Made by a program: the position numbers and the translations under genes | Notes under the pieces: model-generated | The model's database searches: none | Seen by the model: only the letters and a program-made list of their open reading frames with translations | Told to the model about the DNA's origin: nothing | Shown here: positions 13,072-26,000 of the stretch, one piece after another | How the letters are laid out: each line of letters opens with the position of its first letter | How positions within the stretch are numbered: position 1 is the first letter of the stretch | Source of the DNA: Solanum dulcamara | Lineage: Eukaryota; Streptophyta; Magnoliopsida; Solanales; Solanaceae | Direction of reading: 5' to 3' | Length of the DNA: 64,000 nucleotides | NCBI RefSeq assembly: GCF_947179165.1 | Contig: NC_077237.1 | Coordinates: forward strand, 85,660,341 to 85,724,340

Positions 13072-13795
13072 TTCAATTCAAAAAATCAAACTTTTTCCTA
13101 CCCCTTCTTCTCTAATTCTTTGCTGATCCCAACAATCAACAACTATATATATAATAAATCCCTAAAAAAACTCAAAAAAAATCCAGAAATCCGGAAGCTT
13201 AGAGTTTGAATCCTCACTTCCGCTAGTTCGATGAACACTATGCGACTCTATCCATCTTCACCAATGAAAAAAAAATCAGATCTTTTCAACTAATCAGCAA
13301 AACCCCAAATTCAAAATTCAAATTTGAAAAAGTTATTCACTGAAATCCTTTGAAAAATTTCTACAAATGACGGCGAAATCTATAGTTATGCAAAACAATT
13401 ACTCGACCAAAATCAAAAAAGAAATTGAAAAAGTTCAACAAAAAAGTTGATTTTGAATCCCCGAAAAGATGATCGCAGCAAAAAGACTAGGAATCTCTGA
13501 AATTGGAATCTTCTTCTGCACAATTCTGGAAAAAAATTGAGCTAAGAGAAATTTGGTGGCGTCTTGTATAGTCAAAATATACGCGCACACCTTCTTTGGG
13601 GGCTCGTGCCAAATAAATATACGTTTTTTGTGAGAAGCTAAATTAAATTATATTAATTTGATATTTTTAAATAAATATTTATGTAATATAAATTATATTT
13701 TTTTTATATTAGTATATTGAAAAAATACATTTTAAAATATTGAGTAAAATTTATATTGTTTGACTTTTTAAAAGTAAATTATAATACTACTACTA
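13072..13795. other. 5' flank of the EDR2-like gene
   Basis: No second gene is seen. Immediately upstream of ATG 13071 is AT-rich leader sequence. A GC-richer patch at 13555-13610 followed by a drop to very AT-rich DNA at 13620 could mark the transcription start region. No confident TATA box was identified. Confidence 0.4.
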
Positions 13796-14943
13796 CAACA
13801 ACAACAACGATTCAGTGAAATCTCACAACGTGGGATCTGGTGAGGGTAAAGTGTACGCAGACCTGACTCCTACTAAGGTAGGACGGCTGTTTCCGAAAGA
13901 TACTCGGCTCAGTAAAATAAAAAATAAAAAAAAAAATCAGATAAGAATAAGAAGTTCAAAGAAATATAGAAAAGCAAGTAAGTAACGAAAGCAACCCAGA
14001 TAAGATAAAACAATCAAAATACAGAAAGTAATGAAAGTAATAAATAATAACAGACATCCGACCACAGGAAATTATTGTGCGCTAGTACGCCTACTAATAA
14101 AGAAGAGTAACGAGACTATGAACTAGTCTTCTACCTTAATGTGGGTCCTCCACACTTTCCTATCTAAGGTCATGTCCTCGGTAAGTTGTAACTGCGTCAT
14201 GTCATGTTTAATCACCTCTCCACAATATTTCTTCGGCCTACCCCTACCTCTTCTGAAGCTATCCATCGCTAACCTCTCACACCTCCGCATTGGGGCATCT
14301 GTGTCTCTCCTCTTCACATGCCCAAACCATCTCAGTCGCATTTCCCGCATCTTATCTTCCCCGAGGTCGCTCCTACCTTGTCCCGAATAGCCTCATTTCT
14401 AATCATGTCACTCCTGGTATGCCTACACATCCATCTCAACATTCTCATTTCAGCAACTTTCATCTTTTGAACTTGAGATACCTTAACTGGCCAACACTCT
14501 ACCCCGTATAACATAGCCGGTCTAACCACCGCTTTGTAGAACTTGCCCTTAAGTTGTGGAGGCACCTTCTTGTCACATAGCACACCGGAAGCGAGCCTCC
14601 ATTTCATCTACCCTGCCTCAATACGATGTGTGACATCCTCGTCAATCTCCCCGCTGCCTTGCATAATAGACCCAAGGTACTTGAAACTACTTTTCTTTTG
14701 GATGGCCTGGTCACCGAGCCTAACTTCCGTGCCAACCTCCTGAGGTGTCTCACTGAACTTGTACTCTAAGTACTCTGTCTTGGTCCTACTCAGTTTAAAC
14801 CCTTTAGACTCCAAGGTCTGTCTCCAAGCCTCCAGCTTAGCGTTAACTCCATAACGAGTCTCATCGATCAAGACTATGTCGTCCGCGAAAAGCATACACC
14901 ATGGCACCTCGCCCTGAATTTGTCGCGTCAATCCATCCATGAC
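13796..14943 (-). mobile_element. 5'-truncated RTE-type LINE
   Basis: On the minus strand two open pieces (14940-14608 and 14607-14332, then 14350-14123 in another frame) carry reverse-transcriptase features: the catalytic F-A-D-D followed by IVLIDE, then '[10 protein letters not shown]', 'MLYGVECWPV', '[10 protein letters not shown]' and 'RGRGRPKKY'. The first piece ends in a TAG where family members usually continue with Trp, and a frameshift follows the '[20 protein letters not shown]' segment. The element is truncated just upstream of the catalytic motif. Its 3' end (13910-13796) has the shared terminal motif and a short TTG-repeat tail, read ACAACAACAACG on the plus strand. It is inactive. 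Confidence 0.88.
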
Positions 14944-16460
14944 CTAAAAGGAAATTATGATAACTAAATAAAAATAAAGGGAGTGGTACTTTTAATATTA
15001 GTTTGACTCGATATAAAAAAATATATATATTATTTTATTAGAGATAAAATGAATATTTTAAAGTTAAATTGTATTAAATATAAAAATGTGTTAATCTCTT
15101 ATTAGATATTGACTAAAAACGAAAGTAAGGACGATGAAAGTAACTGTATTTCATATTATTCGATCTATGTTGACATGATACATTCTTAAAAATTCATTAA
15201 TTGTAGGAGTATTTTATTAAATGTCTTTTTTAATAATATTTTAGATTCTAAATTTGACTACTACCCTTTTATATAATTATTTAATATTAAAAATAGTAAT
15301 AATTTTTTTTTTTATAGTAAAATTTTCATGATTTACTAAAATGAATAAATAAAATAAAATATTTATTATAGAAATGCAGTGAATATTCCATTAATCATAA
15401 TTTTTTTAAGAACTTTTTGAAAATATTTTGAATGATTTTTATAGTACTTGTAATTTCTAAATATATAAATTCTCACATGTGATTCCCGTTTTTCATCTTA
15501 TATATATATATTTTTTGTTCTTCCCTTTATTGACAGTTATTGTTTGTAATAATTACACTTTATTGTGTTTGTTTTCTTTTTATGTTGCTTTATGAGACAT
15601 TACAATTCAATTCGAAATTTAGTGATTTAAATGAACTAGATCTAAAGTTTTTCCGCTTTTCATATGACATATGATGCTTTTATTGTAGATAACTAAAATA
15701 GAATTTACGAATTCTAAAGCTCATTCTAAAAGAAAATATCATCACATGGCAAGTCTTCATCTCTCACCTTCGTAAAGAAATCGATCCCCATCAATTTCTT
15801 TGAGTTTTAATTTTGCGATCATACTCTCCAGACATAGCGTTTTACGCAATAGCTAGGCCGAGGGTTAAAATTATCAAATAGTGAAGCCTATAGAAATGAT
15901 TAGGAATTTAGGAGTGACAGTATTTATTTATTTTTGCAAAGAGTTACTTAAATAACATTACTTAATTACAAGCCGTCTGAAGCATGAACAAAATCGTCTT
16001 TGTTTCGAAGGCCTAGCGAGTTCCTTTTTTTTCAAAGGAATTCAAACTTTAGGGCTAAACAACGCCTTCAACAAAGAAATTGTGAACTGCCCTGACCAAA
16101 TCATCATCAAAAATATTCCAACAGTGATGACAAAAAAGATCTATAGAATCAATTGACTCCAAAACATAAAGTAACAGACCATAACCCCGTGCCCTGCCTT
16201 AAAGGATCCCACAACATACACACTGTAATCCACAAGTGAAATATGGAAAGAATGTTGTGTACGCGACCAAGGTAGAGAGGTTGTTTTCAATAATTACAGA
16301 CATGAAAGAAAAAAATAAAATGATACAATACATGCACAATATCAATAATGTTAAAATGTCACCTTAGGCTTCATACATACAGAAGGCTAAAATACATTTC
16401 TCACATCATATTCATTAATTTCCTATTTAAATAGGTGAAAAGCAAATTGAAAGAAGATGT
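14944..16460. other. Intergenic region between the RTE LINE and MOB1
   Basis: Very AT-rich to about 15700, without supported genes. Around 15730-16120 is more balanced sequence I do not recognise. The last few hundred bases probably include the MOB1 3' UTR. A minus-strand RTE 3' tail lies at 16208-16290. Confidence 0.5.
16208..16290 (-). mobile_element. RTE-LINE 3' tail fragment
   Basis: CACAACATACACACTGTAAT, CCACAAGTGAAAT, GTTGTGTACGCGACC and AAGGTAGAGAGG appear in the order expected for the reverse of the shared RTE 3' terminus. No coding part is present. Confidence 0.55.
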
Positions 16461-19400
16461 TTAGTAAGGCACAATAATAGATTCTATGAGATCTTGGAGT
16501 GGAGCCAGTTCCTTCTTTTCAATCAGCCCAAATTCCTACAAAATAAACATTATATTATAAGAACTAACATATTCAATCCTATAAATAAAGGATCAATGAA
16601 AACCATAAGAAAAAATATGCTGCATAAAGAAGTTCTTGACATAATCAACATTTTCAAAGCAATGGGGAATCTTCGTAGCTCAGTTGGTTGGTAGCTCAGT
16701 TGGTTGGCTACCTGAACCTTCACCTTGTTGGTGACGGTTCGGATTCCTTACCTTGTGACCTCTACCATTTCCCCTACCCTCAATTTTAACCGGTAGACCA
16801 TAGACATATACAATGACCATGTCTAAGCCATTGGAAGAAAGAAAAACCAGTAACATGCACAAACAAGAAAGAAAGTCTATTTAGGATCAACGATTTAGAC
16901 GACTTACATGGGTGAAGAGTATGAAATGCTTGAAGCACGTATTCAAATGGGCTTCCTCCTTAAGACTCACAATCTTCTGAAAATGGGAGTGATAAATATG
17001 AGCATATACACGAAAGAGACGTTTGAATATAGTCTTGACAACATCCTTGAAGTTAGGAGGAAAAGGTGCACCTACAAAAACATAGCCCAGTCAACAATGA
17101 GAAAAGGTAACATAATATTGTCTGAAACAACGAAAGCAGTTGATTTTAGTTAGCTAGAATTCGCCGTCCAACTCGAAACCACCTACTCCTACACATCCGT
17201 CCTCTTGGCTCCCAAAAGGTAAGTTTTCACTTCACTCAAGATTACTCCCTCCGTCCATTTTTATAGAGACAAGAAGTTAACATAATTTGCATACTAGGAA
17301 GAAAGTTACGTAGTCTAAATCAAATTGTTGAGAGAAACAGGACAATTTCAAACTTAATCGTAAGTAGAATATTGAGAACTTTGAATCCGAAACAATTTTA
17401 GACATTCCAAAATGAAAAAGTTGGTCATGTGGTGTTTACATCTCCAAAATGACATTAAAACATGAGTCTGGAAGCTGGGTAATTAGTACTTACCAAGCCT
17501 TTGAGGAAATAAAGATTCATCGTCCAGTTGAGTTTCAATCCAGTCCATCAAATATTCAACATATTTCGGAGCAGAAACTTCAATAGGCTTCTTGATTTGT
17601 ACACCATCAGCCCACCTATACTCATACCTGACACACGATATATGAAGAAGTTAAGAATGGTGTAGTCCGTCAAGAATACTCTGAATTAAATTTCCACCTA
17701 GCCTAATCCTAATTTTAATGTTTATCTCATAGATACTTGGTCTTTTAGGAATTAAATCACAAAATGAAGGAAAATAGTGTCACTTCTAATTATTTTGGAC
17801 ATAGTCATGTAATCCCTATCTTTACTTTTACTTTAATTTGGTCAAAGCTGCATCAAGACATCTTCTCGAGATTGCTGCATACTTAAGAACGCGCTACAGC
17901 AATGATCATGATTTTTCTTACAAAATCAACATCTTAGCCTCCTTGAAGTTCTCAAACTGTTCAAGTTACAATATTCTGGGCAGAGTATTACATGTCTACG
18001 AAATCCTAGACCAAATGACCTAATGTCATGTCACTTAAGAAGACTGTTCTGATTAATTGCTAATAATAACTTATACAAGAATCATGCACCCCCTTAAAGA
18101 ATTGCGATACGGCCAGGTAATTTGGAACGGAGGAAGCAGCTGAATTTTTCATATCCCTGTGATTTAAAAGCCACACAAATTCCACTGTTGGACAGTAGAA
18201 TCCAAAGATGGTTCAAGCAATTTGCACGAATCAACTCCCCATATCCAGGGACAGTTTCACTGTTTCAGTGACTCTTTTTCCCAAAAGAATGACTAAATTA
18301 TGTTTCAAATAATTTATATAATAAAAATAAACTGGAAACAGCTTATTTACGAAACGTACTTGGGGCCTGCAGTCATTGTCGGGCAGTTTTCTGGCGTACA
18401 GAACTCAGTGAGGGTGCCATAAAGCAGATTCACCTGGTTGAAGAAATCTACAGCTGCATATTAAAGAATAAACAACCACCATTAAATTAAACTTTATCAG
18501 CTTACATCAACAAGTAAGCAAACAGAATGTAATATATGCAGCATTGTGTTCTCAAGATTGGCTTCAAAAGGAGAGTCACATATAAGCATCATTATAGTGC
18601 TGCGGAGAACTTCTTTCTGCAATGCACGTGCTGAGAATATGGTACATTCCACCAGCAAATATTGGTAACGTGTGAAAATATTGTCTTATCCACAAGATGA
18701 GCGTTGAGGAGATACGGATGCTAAGATGGATGTGAGATCATACAAAATTAGACAAGATTAGAAATGATCACATTCACCAAAAGGTGCAAGTAGCACACAC
18801 TGAGGATAAAATGCGAGAAGGTCGCTTGAGATGGTTTGGACATGTTCTACATTGACCTATAGATGCATCGGTCCATAGGTGTGAAACTATGGTAAGTGAA
18901 GGCGTTAAAAGGGGCGGGGTAGACCTAAAATACATGGAAGGAAGTGATCTCAAAGGACCAGCAATTACTTGGTATCAGGGAAGTGGTCTCGACAGGGATG
19001 AGCATCACTAAGGACTTCATTCATGATACTCAGCTACGATCTACAGCGTTTCAATAGGCCCTAGGCACTGATTCAAGGTTAAAGTTTTAACCAGAAATCA
19101 ATAACATTTTATTTTGTTTGAGAATGAACTAAAGTTGAATCATATTTTTATAGCATCTACATCAAAAGTAGGTCTACAATAGAGATAGAGTAAATGTTTT
19201 GGTGAATGTGAACTTTTATTAGTACAAAAGTAGGTTATGTGACACCTCTTTAGGATTTGTATACTGAAAGGGAATTATAATATATAGAGAACGAAAATAT
19301 CATTTCCAAAAAATGAACTTAGTTTTAGGACAACTCAAAGAAATAAAGTAGATCAGTCAATCTGAGGAAGATGGAAGTTTCTGTTCTTTTCTTTCCTACT

Positions 19401-22400
19401 TCCTTATAGTCAAAAGAGAAAACAGGACTGAAGTTCTGGTTCCAGATGTGGAGATTTTGGAGATTAAGAGTGGGTGAGAGTTTTACTCTGCAGTTCAATT
19501 AAGATACCAAGTCCGGTAATCACATTCCAATACTATCAAACAGCAGAAATAGAGGTAATATTAACGTGACAATGGATGACCGTCATTATGTATGAGAAAA
19601 CAAGAGGAAAAAGGGAGAGAGGGGATGTACTGTTGACAGCTAGCCATTCATTAATATCTTCCCCAGGAGGAAGCCTTACAGCCTCTCTCAAGTTTCCGCT
19701 GCCTAATGTAGAATCAATGTGCTGTCTTAATTGTGCCCCCTGCAACAAAGAAAACGATGAGCAAAACAAGAAAGATGACACATTCAGGACCAAAAATACT
19801 ACACTTTTCTACCCATAATTCTAAGGTTTAGATCAACTTGCAAATCAAAACAAAGACGCAAGGGAAGAATGAATAACAAGCAAGAAGACTAAACGAAAAT
19901 GAAAAGTTTCGCCCCCAAGGATCTAAACACTAAGCACGAGATACTTTAGATTGTGGAACTAGACAGCTATCAACTTTAACATACCAAAATTTGATGTTGG
20001 ATGAGCTTCCAAAAGCTCCGAACAAATTACATGTCAAATTATCTGAATTCATTAATTCGTTCTTATCCTGTTAACTTTTGTGTCATAGACGCAAACTTGT
20101 TGCATAATAGTACTTAAAAGTAGAAAGCAAGCCAACTTAGCTATAAACTTGTTGAACACCTAATAGCATGCATAACAAGGGAAGGATAGTCTAGTGAAAA
20201 AGACACTCCATCTCCTACAATGAGTTCGAGATCAGTCACCAAAGTTGTGGGTGTGAAAAGTCGCCAATGACCCTGAGGTTTAGTGTAGGGTATATCTGAT
20301 ACCATGTCCAATAAAATCATAACAACAAGCATACAAATATGCAACTAAAAACATAGTTTTTTTTTTCCCCGCTTCAAAATTCAACTACTGACAAGCTTAT
20401 AGTTAGCACAAGAAAAATAATCAAGTAGCAATCTAAGCATGTTTTGAGGATTACAAAGATTTAATAAGCCATTAAATTTGATAACTTTTTTTTTGAGGAA
20501 CGGGTAACTGTATATTCACAAAATTTCGTCATCCAAACAATGATGAGAGTGAGCACTTACATCCCATAGGGTAAAAAACATAAGGCCATAAGAACTAGTC
20601 TATGGAGCTTTACGATTTCCCTATAAAATCAACAAAAGGTTTCTATATCCCCCACCATATCCTGTTTACACCAAAAAGATAGAAGACTAAGGCAATTCAT
20701 TCTGGTTTTTTTGAAGATGTCTTTTGTTTGAACAAGTTTTAGAAGGTGGGAGTGGCCTCTATGGCTGACAAGATGAGGGAAGCGAGACTGAGATGGTTTG
20801 GGCATGTGCAGAAGAGGTGCGCCGACGCCCCAGTGAGGATGTGTGAGAGGTTGGATTTAGGGGGTACGCGGAGGGGTAGGGGTAGGCCAAAAAAAATATT
20901 GGAGAAAGGTGATTAGACAGGACATGGCACAACTTCATATTACCGAGGACATGACTTTAGATAGGAAGGAGTGGAAGTCGTGTATTAGGTAGAAGGCTAG
21001 TAGGAGTAGAGGGTTATCTTGCTTTGTGACGGTTTAGGGCCTAGGACTAGTCGTGCCACTATAGTTGTGTTGTTATTGTTTTTCGATTATCACATTATTT
21101 TGTTGTTGTCATTATTTTTTCTTGTAGACTTTACATTGTTTTTCTTTTTAGCCGCTATGCTTTATCTTTTGTTTTTCTTCTTTTACTTGGATTTGATACA
21201 CTTGAGCCGAGGGTCTTTCAGAAACAGACTCTCTACCTTCATGAGGTAGTGGTAAGGTCTGCGTACACTCTACCCTCCCCATACCCCACTTTATGGGATT
21301 TCACTGGGTATATTGTTGTTGTGGTGGTGGTGGTGGTCGTATCAACATTAGCAGGTGCAACCAAACACTTAACATACAGGAAGTAACTACCAAAAAAAAA
21401 AAAACAAGATGAAAACAGTACAATTGCTTCTTAAACTAGGAAAGAGAATAACCTTACTCCCTGAGGGTGCACTCTTTTTGGGACGGAATGTTCTCTGATT
21501 CCTATAAACCAATAGAAAATAAGGCATCAGATGAATAATGCTATGTACCAATCCGCCAAATAGGATAGCAAAGCACACTTTTAAAATAAAGCTAAAATAA
21601 TGACAAGAAACATAATGCAAAGTATGCAATAATCTACAAGAAGGTTAAATGGAACTAGTAAAGAAATAATGTGATAGTCACCAGTTAAAAGATATAATTA
21701 ATATGTGAGATATGAATAGCAGAAATAGCATTATCTTCATTGAGTTGAAGCCTTAGAAATGCAAACTTGCTAAAGTAATGTGATATCCTTTTCTATTTAC
21801 CCGGTGATTACAACTATCTAGTAAGTTGGGCGTTAAAACAAAATCAGGAGGACACAGAGAGATAAAGAGTTAGAGAAGACTTATGTCCACTTTTTCCGCG
21901 ACATCTGAAGCTTTGTATGGTTCAAAAAAATGAGATAACCTCCTGTTCGATCTCTTCAAATAAAAATATATCTAGTAAAGTTTGATCCTTCTACAAAGTA
22001 CAAACGATCTTTACAATAGACAAATATATGAAAGCTATCCTTCCATTTTGGCAAGTTCATCTCCAATTTTTTATTTTAAAAAAAAGGTACGCGACTATTC
22101 ACTGAATATAACACCAGATCAAATATTTGATCTTGAAATAGTAATAACTAAATATCCTAGATTTCTATCCCAAAACAAGTGAAACTAACAGCACAACTAA
22201 TGATAATATACGTCAGCGGCGGAGCTAGTCTATGAGTTTCAGGTTCACACGAACCAAGTACCTTTGCCTAGATCTTATATATGTATAAAATAATACACTA
22301 AGGGGTCATTTGGTAGCTGGCTAGAATTATGCGGGTATTAGTAATATAGGAATTAGTTATAAGGGAGTCTACGCATTAGTTATGCAGTTGTTCATATATT

Positions 22401-23099
22401 AGTTATGCCATCTTCTATTCTGCACAAAATAATATATAAATTTCCTCATAACTTATACATGTATTAGTAATGTGGGTTTCTAAATTGCAAAGCAAATACA
22501 TAGTAAAAAGAATGTTACCAAACATGATATTACTTATGCAGGATTTCATACATGAATAACTTACATCCTAACCAGCTACGAAGCGACCATTAATTACAGC
22601 CTTACAAGAATCATTTAGTTCATGGGATAAGATGGGATATCCCACGACCTTCAACCGAACAAAGTATAAATTTAATCTCAAACTTAATCGTGGATATCCC
22701 ATCAAACTTGAGGATAATATTACTAGGACTACAATAATCCCGGAATAACTTAATCCGCGAACCAAATAACCCGTAAATATTTATGAATATATTTGACTGT
22801 GAAATCAATTATTATTGTATATTAAGTTCAGTAAGTTGTACGAATCCATAAACCTCAAATACTGAAACCACCTCTAATTATTCCAATCTCCTGGAGTGTA
22901 CAAATTTACAATCTTCTAAAAAATCATTCAAAAGAGAAAATAAACAAAAGAAACAAACCTAAAATCATTAGATTTGTTATCATGCATCAAAATTCATAAA
23001 AACACAAGAACAATTCAAAATCATACAAGAAAAAATTTAAATTAAAAAAAAAAGAGAGAGAGATGATTAATTTTACCTTCCAAGACCAAAAAGACTCAT
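16461..23099 (-). CDS. MOB1: MOB1 kinase activator
   Basis: Seven exons splice in phase: 23099-23077, 21501-21453, 19739-19631, 18453-18360, 17627-17494, 17071-16908, 16535-16461 (stop TAA). The product is 215 aa, the usual plant MOB1 length. It begins [20 protein letters not shown] and ends '[16 protein letters not shown]'. By count the zinc ligands fall at Cys79, Cys84, His161 and His166, the positions of the human MOB1 site. MOB1 binds and activates NDR/LATS-class kinases in the Hippo-like pathway. In Arabidopsis it acts in growth, auxin response and meiosis. I cannot tell the A and B paralogues apart. Introns are large for so small a protein and contain SINE, RTE and MITE insertions, but every exon is intact. 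Confidence 0.97.
16670..16800 (+). mobile_element. tRNA-derived SINE
   Basis: GTAGCTCAGTTGGTTGG (A-box-like) is followed about 45 bp later by GACGGTTCGGATTCC (B-box-like). This is the layout of a tRNA-derived SINE head, with a CT-rich body behind it. The GTAGCTCAGTTGGTTG segment is duplicated head to tail at 16676-16691 and 16692-16707. The 3' limit is uncertain and no target duplication was found. It lies in the last intron of MOB1. Confidence 0.6.
17247..17430. mobile_element. One-ended Stowaway-like MITE
   Basis: Starts TACTCCCTCCGTCC, the standard Stowaway terminus with its TA. A matching inverted end is not found within a few hundred bases, so the other end is eroded. It lies in MOB1 intron 5. 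Confidence 0.5.
18690..19080 (+). mobile_element. Decayed RTE LINE C-terminal fragment
   Basis: In broken frames the plus strand reads segments like 'IRMLRWM', '[15 protein letters not shown]', '[12 protein letters not shown]' and '[12 protein letters not shown]', the C-terminal region of the RTE elements also seen at 13796 and 20735. Many substitutions suggest it is older than those. It lies in MOB1 intron 3. Confidence 0.75.
20170..20310 (+). mobile_element. Possible SINE
   Basis: AGGATAGTCTAGTG (A-box-like) precedes GAGTTCGAGATCA (B-box-like) by about 40 bp, and the body ends in AAC-rich sequence. The layout fits a tRNA-derived SINE, but I could not define ends or duplications. It lies in MOB1 intron 2. 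Confidence 0.35.
20735..21330 (+). mobile_element. 5'-truncated RTE LINE with 3' UTR and tail
   Basis: Begins within the last 100 codons of the RTE reading frame: '[19 protein letters not shown]', then 'RRGRGRPKK', then a frameshift. The 3' UTR follows, ending in CTACCTTCATGAGGTAG, GGTAAGGTCTGCGTACACTC, CCCCACTTTATGGGATTTCA, CTGGGTATATTGTTGTTG and a GTGGTGG run. It links the free-standing 3' tails in this window to RTE elements. It lies in MOB1 intron 2. Confidence 0.85.
22302..22588. mobile_element. Tourist-like MITE
   Basis: The left end GGGGTCATTTGGTAGCTGG is matched in reverse by CCAGCTACGAAGCGACC at 22572-22588. The two arms share GGTC-TTTGGTAGCTGG-TAG with few differences. TAA precedes the left end and ATTAA follows the right end, which would fit a three-base TAA/TTA duplication, but not cleanly. 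It lies in MOB1 intron 1 and abuts a second element. Confidence 0.6.
22609..22773. mobile_element. Second MITE with GGGTTATTTGGTTCGCGG-type end
   Basis: Left arm ATTTAGTTCATGGGATAAG and right arm CTTAATCCGCGAACCAAAT are imperfect inverted repeats. The interior contains ATATCCCA and its inverse. It probably inserted next to, or partly into, the element ending at 22588. TAA follows the right end at 22774-22776. Confidence 0.55.
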
Positions 23100-26000
23100 T
23101 TTTAATTTTTAATTTTTTTTTTGATATATGGAAATGGATTTCTAGAAAATGATTTTTTTCGATGGAATTTTTTATTTGTTTTTACGCGAGGAGAAGAAGG
23201 AAGAAATGGTGGCAAAAGAGACAGAGATAGTGGAGAAAAAGCGGGCAGCGGAAGAGAAGCTGCCCAGATTTGAGGTTTTTTTTTTTTTATAATTTAATTT
23301 AATTTCCTATTTTTTAAATTGTAATTATTTGACAGATTTATTGAAAACACCCCTATGTGAAATAATAGTTTCATTTTTGAATTATTGACAACTTAAAGAT
23401 ATTTTTTTACTTGGCTGATTGAACTTAAATACACATTTGATCTTATAACATGAGTGAAATACACCCCTAAGTTCTCGCTCGTTAAAATTTAGAAATGTTT
23501 TCAATATTTTTTCTTGATTTTTTATTAAAAAGTTTCATGTTCGTACAAGATTTTAAGATTACTTGTTATGTCATTTGATAAATCAAAAATGTATTTAAAT
23601 TTATTTAGTCAAGTTAAGAGATACTTTTAAATCTATTAATAATTTAAAAACCAAACTAATAATTTAAGTCAAAATTTGTTTTTAATACTGCCATCTAATT
23701 ATTTTTTTACTACATAGAAAAATCGAAAAAGCTGTCTCCCACTGACTTTTTCAGTGAATAAAAGGAAATGAAAATTGAAGAAAAGTGATTGACATTTAAT
23801 TTGACGTGATCGCATCAATGCATGTTCGATTGACACGTGGTTTCCTCATCGAGTGTCGAATTAAATTTGAATTCACATTGTATACAGCAAAATTTAAAAT
23901 CAAAATTAGAAAATATCACAACAATCATATTTATTTAATTTCAAATATAAGTATTACAATTTTTATGAATCTTCTGATTCATTTTTTCAAATATAAATTC
24001 AAGCGCTTGTAAGATTGATCTTGATCTTGAATTCTATAATTTGTAGCTTAGAGAGAAATTTGTAACGTTTGATCAATGAACTCTCTCTAGCTTCTTGTTA
24101 GAATTTTGGTGTGATTTTTTAATTATGAAGACCCCTATTTACAGTTGTTAGATAAGGAGTTGTGATAACAATAAACTTTCTTTGACCCATTAAATTTAAG
24201 TGGCATGGCGAAGGAGTATGGATGAAGATAGGTTTCTTCTGATCAATCAAATTTAAGTGACATGACAATATTTGATTAGTCAAAACATGTCATTTGTACA
24301 TGTGTCATATTTTTATTGGCCTTTGATTTGATTAGGCATGTCATGTCATTTTGATACATGACATGATCCTAATAGCTTTTTCGTTTGACTTGACATGCCA
24401 CGTGACACCAAGCATGTGGGCAAGGATGCAGCCACCTTATAATGACGGGCAAAAATTCATATTATTTATACATAATTAAAATAATTTTTTATGTATATAT
24501 AGTAGATGTCGTACCCCTTTCTACTAGTTTACGTGTCTACTTTTTCAAATTTTGAATTTCTTTATTAAAAATTCTGACTCCGTCATTGCCTGTAAGATGA
24601 GATGACATTGGGCTTAACAAAGTGAGCTGATCATTTAAAGCCCAATAGAATTGTACTTTAATTAAATTTATATTTATTGAATTTAAATATGGGATACCTC
24701 TCATAGTTCTCTTTGAATCAGACATTATAATGAAAAATTGCTGCTTTACCCTTAGCAAAAATCATAACTAAAAATGGAGAAAATGCTAAACAAACACAAA
24801 TCTATATAGAATCGTATAAATACAAAGAGGTTTAGATATGGGTTCATATTCTAAAATAAACAGAGTACTATAAAAAAACACAAAGTACAAATCAAATAGC
24901 TAAAATTAAATAAAATCGCAAAAGATATACACACAAAGTGTGATTATCTAAATTAATGGGATTATGATGTTAATCTTTTGAGAGATTTTTATGTTCTGGA
25001 AAAAAAAAAGTGAAGCTTGAAAAGAGAGAAGCGAGAATGAAAATTTTAGAATGAAACTTGGGAGGGAAAGAAAATTGGGAAGAGAGAAAACGTGGGTAAC
25101 AACTTTTTTTCTGTCTTCCCTATTTATTTATTTTTGTTTAAAATTTAGCCAGAAAAGTGGGTATAAGTTGAAGAAAATTAGAGACTAAACTAGGATACCT
25201 TTAATTTGTTATATAAATATAATATAGTTATTTTTAATAATATTTTTAAACTGTAGTTGTTTTCAGTAAATAAATTAGAAATTTTGACTAATTCCATAAT
25301 TTTTCATATTAGTGAAAATTTCACAAATAACTACTATAAAAATTTTAATAGGCCGAAATAATTGCAGTTTAGGTAATTACATTCCGTAACTATAGCTATA
25401 ATTCGCATACATGTTTGTATAATTCACTGCGAATATACAAATCCGTTTGTATAATTCGCTGGCAATATACAAACAAGGTAAGAATATATAAATTCTGTAT
25501 TTATATATTTTAGAATTTTTTTCAAACTTATACAAATCAAATGTATCAATATTATAATTATATAAATGTTAGAGTAAGCATATACAAAATCTGAATTTAT
25601 TCAATTAGAAAATTCTGAATTTATACAAACAAACTCTGAATTCATACAATTTGGAGCTTAATTATACAAATTCTGGATAACTATAACTATGTATATTAAT
25701 TACTGGATAAGATTTGCCGCGAGTGGGAATTAACTTAAATTATAACTATGTATATTAATTAACTAGTATATGTTTGTTAATTCGTGTCATTTTCCCAACT
25801 AATTATGATATTATTTAATATATCAATTGAAGTGTTTAATTTATGGCAAAATTAATGTAATTGCAACAATATTGTGATTGAGTTATGTGAGGATAAAACA
25901 TTCAAAATATCAATACATCATTGTGGATCTCCTTGATTTCTTTTTCAAATATTTATATAATTTTAAATCAAGCAAAATTTTAATTTATTATATATATTAT

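Noticed and set aside
13796..14943. A host gene encoding the '[10 protein letters not shown]' protein
   Set aside because: The F-A-D-D motif and C-terminal signature are those of RTE reverse transcriptase, and the frame is broken by a stop and a frameshift.
16676..16760. A functional tRNA gene
   Set aside because: A- and B-box-like motifs are present, but acceptor and anticodon stems do not form and the A-box segment is duplicated, so a SINE is more likely.
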